Part shown: in pieces, positions 15,785-24,377 of the stretch
Layout: each line of letters starts with the position of its first letter
Numbering within the stretch: position 1 is the stretch's first letter
Notes under the pieces: model-generated
What the model saw: only the letters and a program-made list of their open reading frames with translations
What the model was told of the DNA's origin: nothing
Databases searched by the model: none
Source of the DNA: Streptomyces sp. JJ38
GTDB lineage: Bacteria; Actinomycetota; Actinomycetes; Streptomycetales; Streptomycetaceae
NCBI RefSeq assembly: GCF_019303475.1
Contig: NZ_JABLSI010000054.1
Location: 1 to 34,753 of the forward strand
Length of the DNA stretch: 34,753 nucleotides
Direction of reading: 5' to 3'
Position numbers and translations under genes: made by a program

Positions 15785-16130
15785 CTCCTTTGTGCACAGC
15801 ACTGCATGGGCAACCCGCTCAACGACGCGGGGAGTCCGGGGATACGCGCCGTCACCCGTTGGGGCGGCACCGATGCGCCGTGCGGAGCCATGACCCGGGA
15901 GCGCTGTCACGCAGGCGTGCGGCCTGCTCATGCGTCCATCGGATGAACAGGTTTACCTGCCACGGCATATCAGCGCGTCTCATCAGATTTCCCGACATTG
16001 TCTGTCAAGGTGCTGTCCGGACCGCAGCCGCCCGACGGGCCCGGAGCCGGACACCCACCAGGCCCACCAGCACGGACGGCCGCGGGCGCCACCAGCCGAA
16101 CCGCACATCGACGCCGGGGAAGGACCGCGC
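15785..16130. other. 346-bp region between chaplin and the polysaccharide operon
   Basis: No gene is seen here. The left part holds the chaplin promoter. The stretch around 15940-16015 is less GC-rich than its surroundings and contains a dyad, CAGGT-TT-ACCTG (15948-15959). It is a likely place for the promoter of the rightward operon, but I find no convincing -35/-10 pair. Confidence 0.6.
15819..15846 (-). promoter_or_regulatory. SigmaBldN-type promoter for the chaplin gene
   Basis: On the minus strand CGTATC (-35) and CGTTGA (-10) are separated by 16 bases. The consensus recalled for SigmaBldN, which drives chaplin and rodlin genes, is CGTAAC-N16-CGTTGA, so 11 of 12 positions match. Transcription would start about 34 bases before the ATG at 15778, leaving room for the ribosome site. 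Confidence 0.75.
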
Positions 16131-17513
16131 GTGCCACACCACGACCGTCCGCCGCACCAGATGACGGTGGTTCACGTCGCCCAGCCCGTCGAGGGGGGCG
16201 TCGCCCGCGTCGTCACCGACCTCGTCCACGCCCAGACCGCCGCGGGCCTGCGCGTCCACGTCGTCTGCCCGCCCGACGGCGCTCCCCGCCCGACGCCCGG
16301 GACGGAGCCCGCCGGCGCGGGGTGCGGGACGCTCGGGCGGGCGGCGGCCGCGGCGGGGGCCGAGGTCCACCCCTGGCCGGCCTCCCGCGCCCCCGGCCCC
16401 GCCCTCCCGGCCGAGACCCTCCGCCTCGCCCGGCTGCTGCGCCGCCTGCGGCCCGATCTCGTCCACGCCCACAGCGCCAAGGCCGGGCTCGCAGCCCGGC
16501 TCGCCCTGCGCGGCGGCCTCCCCACGCTCTACCAGCCCCACGCCTGGTCCTTCGACGCCGTCGAGGGCGCCCCGGCCCGGCTGGCCCGCTCCTGGGAGCG
16601 CACCGCCGCCCGCTGGGCCACCCGGGTGGTGTGCGTGAGCGACGCCGAGCGGGGCCGCGGCGCCGCCGCCGGGATCCCCGCGCGCTGGAGCGTGCTGCCC
16701 AACGGTGTGGACCTGGAGCGCTTCCGCCCCGCGACCGCCGACGAGAAACGGCACGCCCGCGGCACCCTGCCCGCCCTCGACGGCGTGCCGCCCGACGCGC
16801 CACTCGTCGTCTGCGTCGCCCGGCTGTGCGCCCAGAAGGGCCAGGACCTCCTGCTGCGCGCCTGGACCCACGTGCGGGCCCGCTGCCCCGAGGCCCACCT
16901 CGTCCTCGTCGGCGACGGCCCCGACCGCGCCCACCTCCTGCGCGAACTCTCCCGCGGCGCACCCGCTCAGGTCCTCCTCGCGGGCGCCGCGGCCGATCCG
17001 GTGCCCTGGTACCGGGCCGCCGACCTCGCCGTCCTTCCCTCGCGCTGGGAGGGCATGGCCCTCGCCCCGCTGGAGGCCATGGCCTCGGGACGGCCCGTCG
17101 TCCTCACCGACGTCACCGGCGCCCGCGAGAGCCTGCCCACCGCGTTGCACGGCCCCTGCCTGGTCCCACCCCGGGACCCGCCCGCCCTCGCCCGCGCACT
17201 GACCCGGCTGCTCGCCGACCCGCGCCGACGCGCCGCGGCGGCCGACCGGGCCCTGGAACACGTCCGCGACCACCACGACGTGCGGCGTACGGCCGCCGCC
17301 GTCACCGAGCTCTACCGGGAGGTCCTGGGCGGCACCGGTCGGCCGGCCCCCGATCCCGGCCCCGAGCCGGCCGCCGGACGGACGGCCGAACGGCCCACAA
17401 GACGGCCCACTGGACGGAACACACGACAGACCACGGGACAGACCACGGGACAGACCACGGGACAGACCACGGGACAGACCACGGGACGGGCCGTCGAGCG
17501 GGTCGAGTCATGA
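16131..17513 (+). CDS. glycosyltransferase family 4
   Basis: A 460-residue GT-B-fold retaining glycosyltransferase and the first gene of the polysaccharide operon. The N-terminal acceptor domain starts MTVVHVAQPVEGGVARVVTDLVHAQ. The donor domain has LPNGVDLERFRP (from residue 189), VARLCAQKGQDLLLRAW and the E-x7-E pair at E307 and E315 (EGMALAPLEAMASGRPVV), with P-R-W-E preceding. A GGGGAAGGA site six bases before it favours the GTG at 16131 over the ATG at 16161. The last 60 residues are unlike the family: Arg/Thr-rich, with five identical QTTG units encoded by a 12-bp tandem repeat. Sugar donor and acceptor are unknown. The next gene starts 46 bases later. Confidence 0.9.
   Translation: MPHHDRPPHQMTVVHVAQPVEGGVARVVTDLVHAQTAAGLRVHVVCPPDGAPRPTPGTEPAGAGCGTLGRAAAAAGAEVHPWPASRAPGPALPAETLRLARLLRRLRPDLVHAHSAKAGLAARLALRGGLPTLYQPHAWSFDAVEGAPARLARSWERTAARWATRVVCVSDAERGRGAAAGIPARWSVLPNGVDLERFRPATADEKRHARGTLPALDGVPPDAPLVVCVARLCAQKGQDLLLRAWTHVRARCPEAHLVLVGDGPDRAHLLRELSRGAPAQVLLAGAAADPVPWYRAADLAVLPSRWEGMALAPLEAMASGRPVVLTDVTGARESLPTALHGPCLVPPRDPPALARALTRLLADPRRRAAAADRALEHVRDHHDVRRTAAAVTELYREVLGGTGRPAPDPGPEPAAGRTAERPTRRPTGRNTRQTTGQTTGQTTGQTTGQTTGRAVERVES
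17427..17486. repeat. five 12-bp in-frame repeats at the end of the first glycosyltransferase
   Basis: CAGACCACGGGA is repeated exactly five times and encodes five QTTG units. The eight-base core GACCACGG recurs at 17531, 17546 and 17562, through the intergenic region into the first codons of the next gene. It is probably a slippage-prone array. Confidence 0.95.
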
Positions 17514-17559
17514 CCGCGCGGCGACCCGGTGACCACGGGGAAGGCGACCACGGAGAACG

Positions 17560-19065
17560 ATGACCACGGAGAGCACTGACGCGGCAGGCGCCGCGCCCAC
17601 GACGGCGGTGGAACGGGAGACCCGCACCGTCTTCCCCCCGCCCCGCCCGGCCCCGCACCCGGGCGGGCGGGAACCGCGGTCCACACGGCGGCGGCCCCGC
17701 CGCCACGACCTTCCCCTGGCAACGGCCGACTGCCTCGCCGGAACCGGGGCCGCGACGTTCCACACGCTCCACGGCGCTCCGGTCGCGGAGGCCGCGGGCG
17801 TGCTCGCCCCCGCCCTCGCGCTGACGCTCCTGCTCCACGCCCGGGGCGGGCTCTACCGGCCCGCGCTCCCCTCCGCGGCCACCGACGTCCTGCCCGCCCT
17901 GCTGTGGCGGACGGCCGCCGCCTGGGGCCTGTCCGCCGCCGCCTGGGCGGGCGTCAGCCCCGGCCGGGCCCTGCCCCTGTCCGGCCTCGCCGCCCTCGTC
18001 GCCGGGCACGTCCTGCTGGCCTGCGCCGGCCGGGGCGCCGTCCTCGCCCTGCGCCGCCGCGCCGCCCGGCTGCGTCCCCGCTCCACGCTCCTCGTCGGCG
18101 ACCTCGCGGCCGGGACGCGGCTCGCCGCCGCGCTGCACGCCCAACCCCGGTATGGGCTGCGCCCCGTCGGGCTCGTACCCGTCGGCCCCCCGGCCCACGA
18201 CGGCCCCCCGCGCTCCGGGACGGCGCTCCCCGTCCTGGAGTCGGAGGAGGACATCCACCGGGCGGTCGTCCAGAACGCCGTCCGGGAGGCCGTCCTCACC
18301 CGGCACCCCGACACCGACCCGGACGCGGCCCGCGTCGCGCGGCTGCTCACCGAGCACGACTGCGACATCTGGTTCGCCGACGCCGAACCCCGTGACCCCG
18401 CCCACAGCCCCGGGACCGTCCGCGGACCCGCCACCCACCTGTGGGGCTTCGCCTGCCGCCGGCTGGACCCGCCCCCCAGCGGGCGTGCCGCCGCCGCCCT
18501 CAAGCGCGCCCTCGACCTCGCCCTCGCCGCACCGGCCCTCGTCCTGGCCGCCCCCGTCCTGCTGGCCTGCGCCGCGGCCGTGCGCCTGGCCGACGGCCCC
18601 GGCGTCCTCTTCCGGCAGGAGCGTGTCGGCCTCCACGGGCGCCCCTTCACCCTCCTCAAGTTCCGCACGCTCCGCCCGGCGGACGCCTACGAGTCCGCCA
18701 CCCGGTGGAGCGTCGCCGAGGACGGACGCATGAGCGGAGTCGGCAGGCTGCTGCGCCGCACCTCGCTGGACGAGCTTCCGCAGCTGTGGAACGTCCTGCG
18801 CGGGGACATGAGCCTGGTCGGGCCCCGCCCCGAACGTCCCTACTTCGTCGCCAAGTTCAGCGACACCTACCCCGGCTACAGCCGCCGTCACCGGATGCCC
18901 GCCGGGCTCACCGGCCTCGCCCAGGTGCACGGGCTGCGCGGCGACACCTCCATCGAGGACCGTGCCCGCTTCGACAACCACTACATCGCCAGCTGGACCC
19001 TGTGGCAGGACGTGCGGATCATGGCCCGCACCGCCACCTCCCTCTTCCGGCACGGGGGGAGCTGA
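17560..19065 (+). CDS. polyprenyl glycosylphosphotransferase (initiating sugar transferase)
   Basis: A 501-residue membrane enzyme that starts repeat-unit assembly by moving a sugar-1-phosphate onto undecaprenyl phosphate. Its N-terminal hydrophobic segments (about 50-165) and a nucleotide-binding-like domain beginning STLLVGDLAAGTRL precede the conserved C-terminal catalytic domain. That domain starts ALKRALDLALAAPALVLAAP and contains FRQERVGLHGRPFTLLKFRT (351-370), SLDELPQLWNVLRGDMSLVGPRPE (to E425) and GLTGLAQVHGLRG. The ATG at 17560 has GGAGAACG before it. The polymerase gene follows after two bases. Which sugar is transferred cannot be read from the sequence. Confidence 0.93.
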   Translation: MTTESTDAAGAAPTTAVERETRTVFPPPRPAPHPGGREPRSTRRRPRRHDLPLATADCLAGTGAATFHTLHGAPVAEAAGVLAPALALTLLLHARGGLYRPALPSAATDVLPALLWRTAAAWGLSAAAWAGVSPGRALPLSGLAALVAGHVLLACAGRGAVLALRRRAARLRPRSTLLVGDLAAGTRLAAALHAQPRYGLRPVGLVPVGPPAHDGPPRSGTALPVLESEEDIHRAVVQNAVREAVLTRHPDTDPDAARVARLLTEHDCDIWFADAEPRDPAHSPGTVRGPATHLWGFACRRLDPPPSGRAAAALKRALDLALAAPALVLAAPVLLACAAAVRLADGPGVLFRQERVGLHGRPFTLLKFRTLRPADAYESATRWSVAEDGRMSGVGRLLRRTSLDELPQLWNVLRGDMSLVGPRPERPYFVAKFSDTYPGYSRRHRMPAGLTGLAQVHGLRGDTSIEDRARFDNHYIASWTLWQDVRIMARTATSLFRHGGS

Positions 19066-19067
19066 GG

Positions 19068-20483
19068 GTGGCCACGGCGACGACCGCCCCTCCCCGGCCC
19101 CCGGAGGCCCGAGCCTCCGGGACGGCCGCCCTGCCCGAACCGCGCGGGCCCCGGCGGCTCCTCCGCCACGGCCCCGGGCTCGCGGTCGCGGGCGTCGTGC
19201 TCCTCCTGTGCCTGCCGCCCGGCTCCGGCCCCGGGCCCACAGCCGCCGACGCGGGGTGCGCCGTCCTCGTGCTCTGGTGCGCCGTCCGGCTGCTGCGGGA
19301 GCGCGCCCGGCCGCTCTCCGGCCGCGCCGCCCTCGTGCTGGCCGCTCCCGCCGTCGGCGTCACCCTCGCCGCCGTCACCTCCCACGACCCGGCCGCGAGC
19401 CTGCCCGGCCTCGTCCGCCATCTGGAAGTGTTCGTCCTCGTCCCGGCCGCCGTGGTCCTGCTGCTGCGCGACCGGCGCGACGCCCGGCTCGCGGCCGCGG
19501 CGGTCGTCCTGCTCGCCCTCGTCCAGGGAGCCGTCGGCGTCCACCAGTACGCCACCGCCACCGGCGCCTCCTACCAGGGCCAGGACATCCGGGCCGTCGG
19601 TACCTTCGGGGCCCTCGACGTGATGGGCATGTCCACCGCCGTCTCCTACGGCGTCGTCGTCGCCCTCGCCGCCGGGCTCGCCCCGCCCGCCCGCGCCCCC
19701 CGGTGGCTGCGCCCCGCCGCCCTCGGCTGCGCCGCCCTCCTCCTGATCCCGCTGGCCCTCTCCTTCAGCCGCGGCTCCTGGATCGCCACCGCCGTCGCCT
19801 GCGCCGCCGTGCTGCTCCTGGCCGGAGCACGGCTCGCCCTGCGTACCCTGGCCGTCGTCCTCTGCGCCGCCGTCGTCCTCGTCGGCGGGCTCGGTGTGGG
19901 CACCCAGGCGATCGGCGAGCGGCTCGACAGCATCACCCGCGTCGGCGACGCCCCCGACCAGTCGGTCACCGACCGGTACGCCCTGTGGGGCGCCGCCCTC
20001 GGCATCTGGCGCGAGGCCCCCCTCACCGGCGTCGGCCCCAAGGGCTTCCCGGACCACCGCGACACCCACGCCCCCCTCGCCCTCTCCTCCGGCGGCGACG
20101 CGGCCGGGGCCGGCAGCGCGTTCCAACGCCAACCGCTGCTCTCCCCGCACAACATGTACCTCCTCGTCCTCAGCGAACAGGGCCTGGTCGGCCTGCTCGC
20201 CCTGGGCGGAAGCTGGGCCGCGCTCGCCGTGTGCACCCTTCACCGGCTGCGCGCCGCCCGCACCGGGGGCCCGGGCACCGGAACGCCGCGCACGCCCCGC
20301 GACCTCGGGCTCGCCGCCGCCGGACTGCTCTGCTGGCAGCTCGTGGACTTCCTCTACGCCGACATCGGCGGCCCCTCCACGCCGTTGACGGGCCTCGTCC
20401 TCGGCCTCGCCGCCTGGTGGGCCCTCGGCTCCCGGCGGCCGACGCCGGCCCTCGTGCACCCCCGGGCGGAGCCGGCCCGGTGA
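19068..20483 (+). CDS. O-antigen ligase/polymerase (Wzy-like) membrane protein
   Basis: A 471-residue polytopic protein that fits the O-antigen polymerase/ligase family. It would join lipid-linked repeat units outside the membrane. Around ten hydrophobic segments surround a large extracytoplasmic loop (roughly residues 290-370) with the typical DRYALWGAALGIWREAPLTGVGPKGF and a following PHNMYLLVLSEQGLVGLLAL. SFSRGSWIATAVAC, a conserved block, comes earlier. The GTG at 19068 has GGGGGGAG six bases upstream and lies two bases after the preceding stop; the next gene overlaps by four bases (GTGA). Polymerase or ligase is not settled by sequence; in a Wzx/Wzy setting polymerase is more likely. Confidence 0.88.
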   Translation: MATATTAPPRPPEARASGTAALPEPRGPRRLLRHGPGLAVAGVVLLLCLPPGSGPGPTAADAGCAVLVLWCAVRLLRERARPLSGRAALVLAAPAVGVTLAAVTSHDPAASLPGLVRHLEVFVLVPAAVVLLLRDRRDARLAAAAVVLLALVQGAVGVHQYATATGASYQGQDIRAVGTFGALDVMGMSTAVSYGVVVALAAGLAPPARAPRWLRPAALGCAALLLIPLALSFSRGSWIATAVACAAVLLLAGARLALRTLAVVLCAAVVLVGGLGVGTQAIGERLDSITRVGDAPDQSVTDRYALWGAALGIWREAPLTGVGPKGFPDHRDTHAPLALSSGGDAAGAGSAFQRQPLLSPHNMYLLVLSEQGLVGLLALGGSWAALAVCTLHRLRAARTGGPGTGTPRTPRDLGLAAAGLLCWQLVDFLYADIGGPSTPLTGLVLGLAAWWALGSRRPTPALVHPRAEPAR

Positions 20484-22345
20484 CCGGCCTGACCGCCACC
20501 CGGCCGCGGCAGCCCCGGCCGCCGGACGAGCCCGCGGCCTCCGACACCGGGCTCGGCCGGTTCCTGGCCCGGGCCGCCGCGCTCACCGCCCTCCTCACGG
20601 CCGCCGGGGCCCTCCTCGGCCTCGTCCGCGACCAGACCATCGCCCACCTCTTCGGCGCGGGCAGCGGCACCGACGCCTTCCTCGTCGCCTGGACACTGCC
20701 CGAGCTCGCGGCCACCCTCCTCATCGAGGACGCCATGGCCCTGCTCCTCGTCCCCGCCTTCAGCCTGGCCCTGGCCCGCCGTGCCGCCGCCGCGCCCGCC
20801 GCAGCGGCGCCCGACGGTGCCCCCGTCGCCGGCGAGTCCGGCCCAGGCGCCCCGGCCGCCACCGGCCCGGTCGCGGGTACCGGTGGGCCGGGTGCCGCCG
20901 ACCCCGTGCGGGAGCTGGTCGCCGGCACACTGCCCAGGCTCTGCCTCGCCCTGCTCGCCGCCACCGCGCTCCTCGTCGCCGCCGCGCCCGCCCTCGTCCG
21001 TGCCCTCGCCCCCGGGCTCGACGACCCCGCCCTCGCGGTGGACTGCACCCGGCTCACCGCCCTGACCGTGCTCGCCTTCGGCCTCGCCGGGTACCTCAGC
21101 GCCGCCCTGCGCGCCCACCGCTGCTTCGCCCCGCCCGCCGCCATCTACGCCGTCTACAACCTGGCCATCATCGCCGTCGTCATCCTGTGCCACGCCTGGC
21201 TCGGCGTACGTGCCGCGGCCCTCGGTGTCGCCCTCGGCGGGGCCCTGATGGCCCTCGTCCAACTCCCCTTCGTCCTGAGCCGACTGCCCCGTGCCGCCCG
21301 GCCCGGCAGCCGTCGCTCCCGGGAGCGTCGCCCCCGGGAGCGTCGCCCCCGGGCGCGGCGGCGTGGGGCGCGGCCGGCGCTGCTGGGGTTCGGGCTGCTC
21401 GCTCCCGTCATCGTGTGCTGCCTCGGGCGCCAGTCGCAGGTCCTCGTCGAACGCCACCTCGCCTCCGGGCTGCCCGCCGGGGCCATCTCACACCTCAACT
21501 ACGCGCAGAAGGTCGCGCAGATGCCCATGGTGCTCTCGCTGATGATCTGCACCGTCACCTTCCCCGTCGTCGCCCGAGCGCTGGCCGACGGTGCCCGGGA
21601 CCGCGCCGCCCGGCGCGTCGAACGCGACCTTCACCTCGCCGCCGCCGTCGTGCTGCTCGGCTCCGCCTACGTCCTCGCCTGCGCCCCGCAGATCATCGAA
21701 CTGCTCTTCCAGCGTGGTGCCTTCAGCCCGGCCGACACCGGCGCGACCGCCTCCGTGATGCGCGTGTACGCCCTCGGACTGCTCGGCCACAGCCTCGCCG
21801 GCGCCCTCGTCCGGCCCTTCTTCTCCACCGCCCGGCCCACCTGGTACCCGGCCACCGCCATGGCAGCCGGACTGGGCGTCACCGCGGTCGGCGGCGCCCT
21901 CGCCGCCGCGCCCCTGGGCGTGCACGGCATCGCCGCGGCCAACGCCGCCGGGATCAGCCTCACCGCGATCCTGCTGCTGCACGGCCTCGGCACCCGCGTC
22001 GTCCCGATCGCCGTGCGCCGCACCGTCGGCGGGCTCGCCCGGCTGCTGGCCGCCGCGGCCCTCGCCGCCCTGGCCGGGTGGGCCGTCGCCGCCGCGTGCC
22101 CCTACCCGCTGGCCGCCGCCGCGGCCGGGGGAGCGGCCGTGCTCGCCGTCTTCACCGGCGCGGCACTCGCCCTGCGCGCCCCCGAGATCCCCCAGCTCGT
22201 CGCCGCGGCCCGGCACCGGATCGGCCCGGGTCGGACCAGGCGGGGCCAGACCACCGGGAGCCGGGCCGACAGTCCCGAGGAGCCCGCGGCCGCACCCGAC
22301 ACCGCGAACCACTCGTCCCGAACCACGTCCCGAAGGAGGCAGTGA
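20480..22345 (+). CDS. MurJ/MviN-family lipid flippase (Wzx role likely)
   Basis: A 621-residue MOP-superfamily transporter with about fourteen membrane segments. The MurJ-like N-terminus TALLTAAGALLGLVRDQTIAHLFGAGSGTDAFLVAWTLPEL is clear, as are LVERHLASGLPAGAISHLNYAQKVAQMPM and LLFQRGAFSPADTGATASVMRVYALGLLGHSLAGALVRPFFS. Two unusual hydrophilic inserts are present: an Ala/Pro/Gly-rich one near 103-135 and an Arg-rich one near 275-300. MurJ proper flips lipid II, but the gene is buried in a polysaccharide operon, so export of the lipid-linked repeat unit is more likely here. GTGA overlap with the polymerase gene. Confidence 0.87.
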   Translation: MTGLTATRPRQPRPPDEPAASDTGLGRFLARAAALTALLTAAGALLGLVRDQTIAHLFGAGSGTDAFLVAWTLPELAATLLIEDAMALLLVPAFSLALARRAAAAPAAAAPDGAPVAGESGPGAPAATGPVAGTGGPGAADPVRELVAGTLPRLCLALLAATALLVAAAPALVRALAPGLDDPALAVDCTRLTALTVLAFGLAGYLSAALRAHRCFAPPAAIYAVYNLAIIAVVILCHAWLGVRAAALGVALGGALMALVQLPFVLSRLPRAARPGSRRSRERRPRERRPRARRRGARPALLGFGLLAPVIVCCLGRQSQVLVERHLASGLPAGAISHLNYAQKVAQMPMVLSLMICTVTFPVVARALADGARDRAARRVERDLHLAAAVVLLGSAYVLACAPQIIELLFQRGAFSPADTGATASVMRVYALGLLGHSLAGALVRPFFSTARPTWYPATAMAAGLGVTAVGGALAAAPLGVHGIAAANAAGISLTAILLLHGLGTRVVPIAVRRTVGGLARLLAAAALAALAGWAVAAACPYPLAAAAAGGAAVLAVFTGAALALRAPEIPQLVAAARHRIGPGRTRRGQTTGSRADSPEEPAAAPDTANHSSRTTSRRRQ

Positions 22346-23184
22346 TGTCCGCCGACCCGGCAGCCGCGCCCGCACCCGCAGGGGCCGCGCCCCACGTCCC
22401 AGAGCCGGTCCGCGTCCCCACGGGCGCTCCCGCCCCGGTACCCGGGCCGCGCGGCCGCCCGCACCACCGGCGCACCCCCTGGATCCTGATGTACCACTCG
22501 GTGGCCGACACCACCGAGGACCCCTACGGCGTCACCGTCCCGCCCGCCCGGCTGGAGCGCCAGCTCGCGTGGCTCGGCCGCCGCGGACTGACCGGCGTCA
22601 GCGTCGGCGAACTCCTGCGCGCCCACGCGGCCGGTGAGGCCGACGGGCTCGTCGGCCTCACCTTCGACGACGGCTACGCGGACTTCCTCGACCACGCCCT
22701 CCCGCTGCTGCGCCGCCACGCCTGCACCGCCACCGTGTTCGTCCTGCCCGGACGGCTCGGCGGCGACAACGCCTGGGACGTCCGCGGCCCGCGCAAGCCG
22801 CTCCTGGACGCCGACGGCATCCGGGCCGTCGCCGCCGCCGGGATGGAGATCGGCTCCCACGGCCTCCACCACGAACGCCTCACCACCGTCGGGGACGCCG
22901 TGCTGCACGAGGAGACCCACCGCAGCCGCGAGCTGCTCCACGAACTCCTCGGCACGCCCCCGGCCGGGTTCTGCTACCCCTACGGCACGGTGGACGCCCG
23001 GGCGGTGGCTTCCGTCCGCGCCGCCGGGTACGCCTACGGATGCGCCGTCGACCCGGGCCACCACACCGGGCCGCACGCCCTGCCCCGCGCCCACGTCGGT
23101 GCCCGCGACACGGCGCTGCGGCTGCACGCCAAGCGGCTGTTGCACCCCCTGCGCCGCGCCCCGCTCCCCGAGGAACCGCGATGA
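22345..23184 (+). CDS. polysaccharide deacetylase (CE4 family)
   Basis: A 279-residue metal-dependent deacetylase that removes N- or O-acetyl groups from a sugar polymer or its precursor. The CE4 residues are visible: TFDDG (106-110) with the catalytic base and metal aspartates, the metal histidines H172 and H176 in SHGLHHERL, and the FCYPYGTVDARA motif (209-220). ILMYHSV near 47-53 is a common N-terminal signature of the group. The first 43 residues are Ala/Pro-rich with no signal peptide, which would place it in the cytoplasm. GAAGGAGG precedes the ATG, which shares one base with the flippase stop. The following glycosyltransferase overlaps it by four bases. Confidence 0.91.
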   Translation: MSADPAAAPAPAGAAPHVPEPVRVPTGAPAPVPGPRGRPHHRRTPWILMYHSVADTTEDPYGVTVPPARLERQLAWLGRRGLTGVSVGELLRAHAAGEADGLVGLTFDDGYADFLDHALPLLRRHACTATVFVLPGRLGGDNAWDVRGPRKPLLDADGIRAVAAAGMEIGSHGLHHERLTTVGDAVLHEETHRSRELLHELLGTPPAGFCYPYGTVDARAVASVRAAGYAYGCAVDPGHHTGPHALPRAHVGARDTALRLHAKRLLHPLRRAPLPEEPR

Positions 23185-24371
23185 GGGTCCTGCACGTCAT
23201 CACCGGGCTCGGCGTCGGCGGGGCCGAGCAGCAACTCCGGCTCCTCCTGCGCCATCTGCCCATGGGCGGCGACGTCGTCACCCTCACCAACCCCGGCGCC
23301 GTCGCCGAGGGCATCCGGCGGGACGGTCACCGAGTCGCCCACCTCGGCATGGCGGGCAACCGCGACCTCGGCGCCCTGCCCCGCCTCGCACGCCTCATCC
23401 GCGACGGCGGCTACGACCTCGTCCACACCCATCTCTACCGCGCCTGCGTCTACGGCCGGACGGCCGCCCGCATGGCCGGGGTGCGCGCCGTCGTCGCCAC
23501 CGAACACTCCCTGGGCGCCGCCCGCATCGAGGGCCGGCCCCTGACCCCCTCCGCCCGGGCCCTCTACCTCGCCAGCGAGCGCCTCGGCGGCGCCACCGTA
23601 GCCGTCTCCGCCACCGTGGCGCGGCGGCTGCGGGAGTGGGGCGTGCCCGCGTCGCGGATCGCGCTCATCCCCAACGGCATCGAGCCCGCTCGCTTCCGCT
23701 TCCAGCCCGCCGCCCGGCGCCGCGCCAGGGCCCTGCTGGGGCTGCCCCAGGACGCGTTCGTCATCGGCGGTGTCGGACGGCTCGTCCCCGACAAGCGCTT
23801 CGACGTCCTGCTGCGCGCCCTCGCCGCCGTGCCCCAGGCGCGGCTGCTGCTCGTGGGGGACGGCCCCGAGCGCCCGGCCCTGCGGCGGCTGGCCCGGGAA
23901 CTGGGCGTCGCCGACCGGGTGGTGGCGACGGGGGAACGAGACGGAGCCGTCGCCGACGGCTCCGGGACGGAGCCGGGCCTGCCCGCCCTCCTGGCCGCGA
24001 TGGACGTCTTCGTCTCTCCCTCCCGGGAGGAGGCCTTCGGCCTCGCCGTCCTGGAGGCCCTCGCCGCCGGGCTGCCCGTCCGCCACGTCACCTGTCCGGC
24101 CGTCGACGAACTGCCCGCGACCGCCGCCCCCGGCGCCCGGCGGGTCGGCCCCGGCGTCCCCGAACTCGTCGCCGAACTGCGTGCCCTGAAAGCGGCGAAC
24201 CCGTCCCGGCAGCCGGTGCCCGCCGCCGTCCGGCGCTACGACGTCGCGCGCGGCGCCGAGCGGCTGACGGCCGTCTACGAGGCGGTGCTCGGGCGTACGT
24301 CCCGGCCCCGGCGCGCCGCCCGCCTCCCGTCTCAGCCCGCGTCCTGTCCGCCCGCTCCAGCACCGAGGTGA
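23181..24371 (+). CDS. glycosyltransferase family 4
   Basis: A 396-residue GT-B glycosyltransferase. It begins MRVLHVITGLGVGGAEQQLRLLLRHL, the classic GT4 opening with the GGAE loop. The donor domain has LIPNGIEPARFRF, VGRLVPDKRFDVLLRALAAV, LLLVGDGPERPALRRLAREL and the E-x7-E pair in EEAFGLAVLEALAAGLPV. The ATG overlaps the deacetylase stop by four bases, so translation is coupled. The C-terminal 25 residues are Pro/Ala/Arg-rich and not part of the fold. With the first glycosyltransferase it would complete a repeat unit of at least three sugars, counting the one placed by the phosphotransferase; that count is an inference. Confidence 0.91.
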   Translation: MRVLHVITGLGVGGAEQQLRLLLRHLPMGGDVVTLTNPGAVAEGIRRDGHRVAHLGMAGNRDLGALPRLARLIRDGGYDLVHTHLYRACVYGRTAARMAGVRAVVATEHSLGAARIEGRPLTPSARALYLASERLGGATVAVSATVARRLREWGVPASRIALIPNGIEPARFRFQPAARRRARALLGLPQDAFVIGGVGRLVPDKRFDVLLRALAAVPQARLLLVGDGPERPALRRLARELGVADRVVATGERDGAVADGSGTEPGLPALLAAMDVFVSPSREEAFGLAVLEALAAGLPVRHVTCPAVDELPATAAPGARRVGPGVPELVAELRALKAANPSRQPVPAAVRRYDVARGAERLTAVYEAVLGRTSRPRRAARLPSQPASCPPAPAPR

Positions 24372-24377
24372 ACCGGC

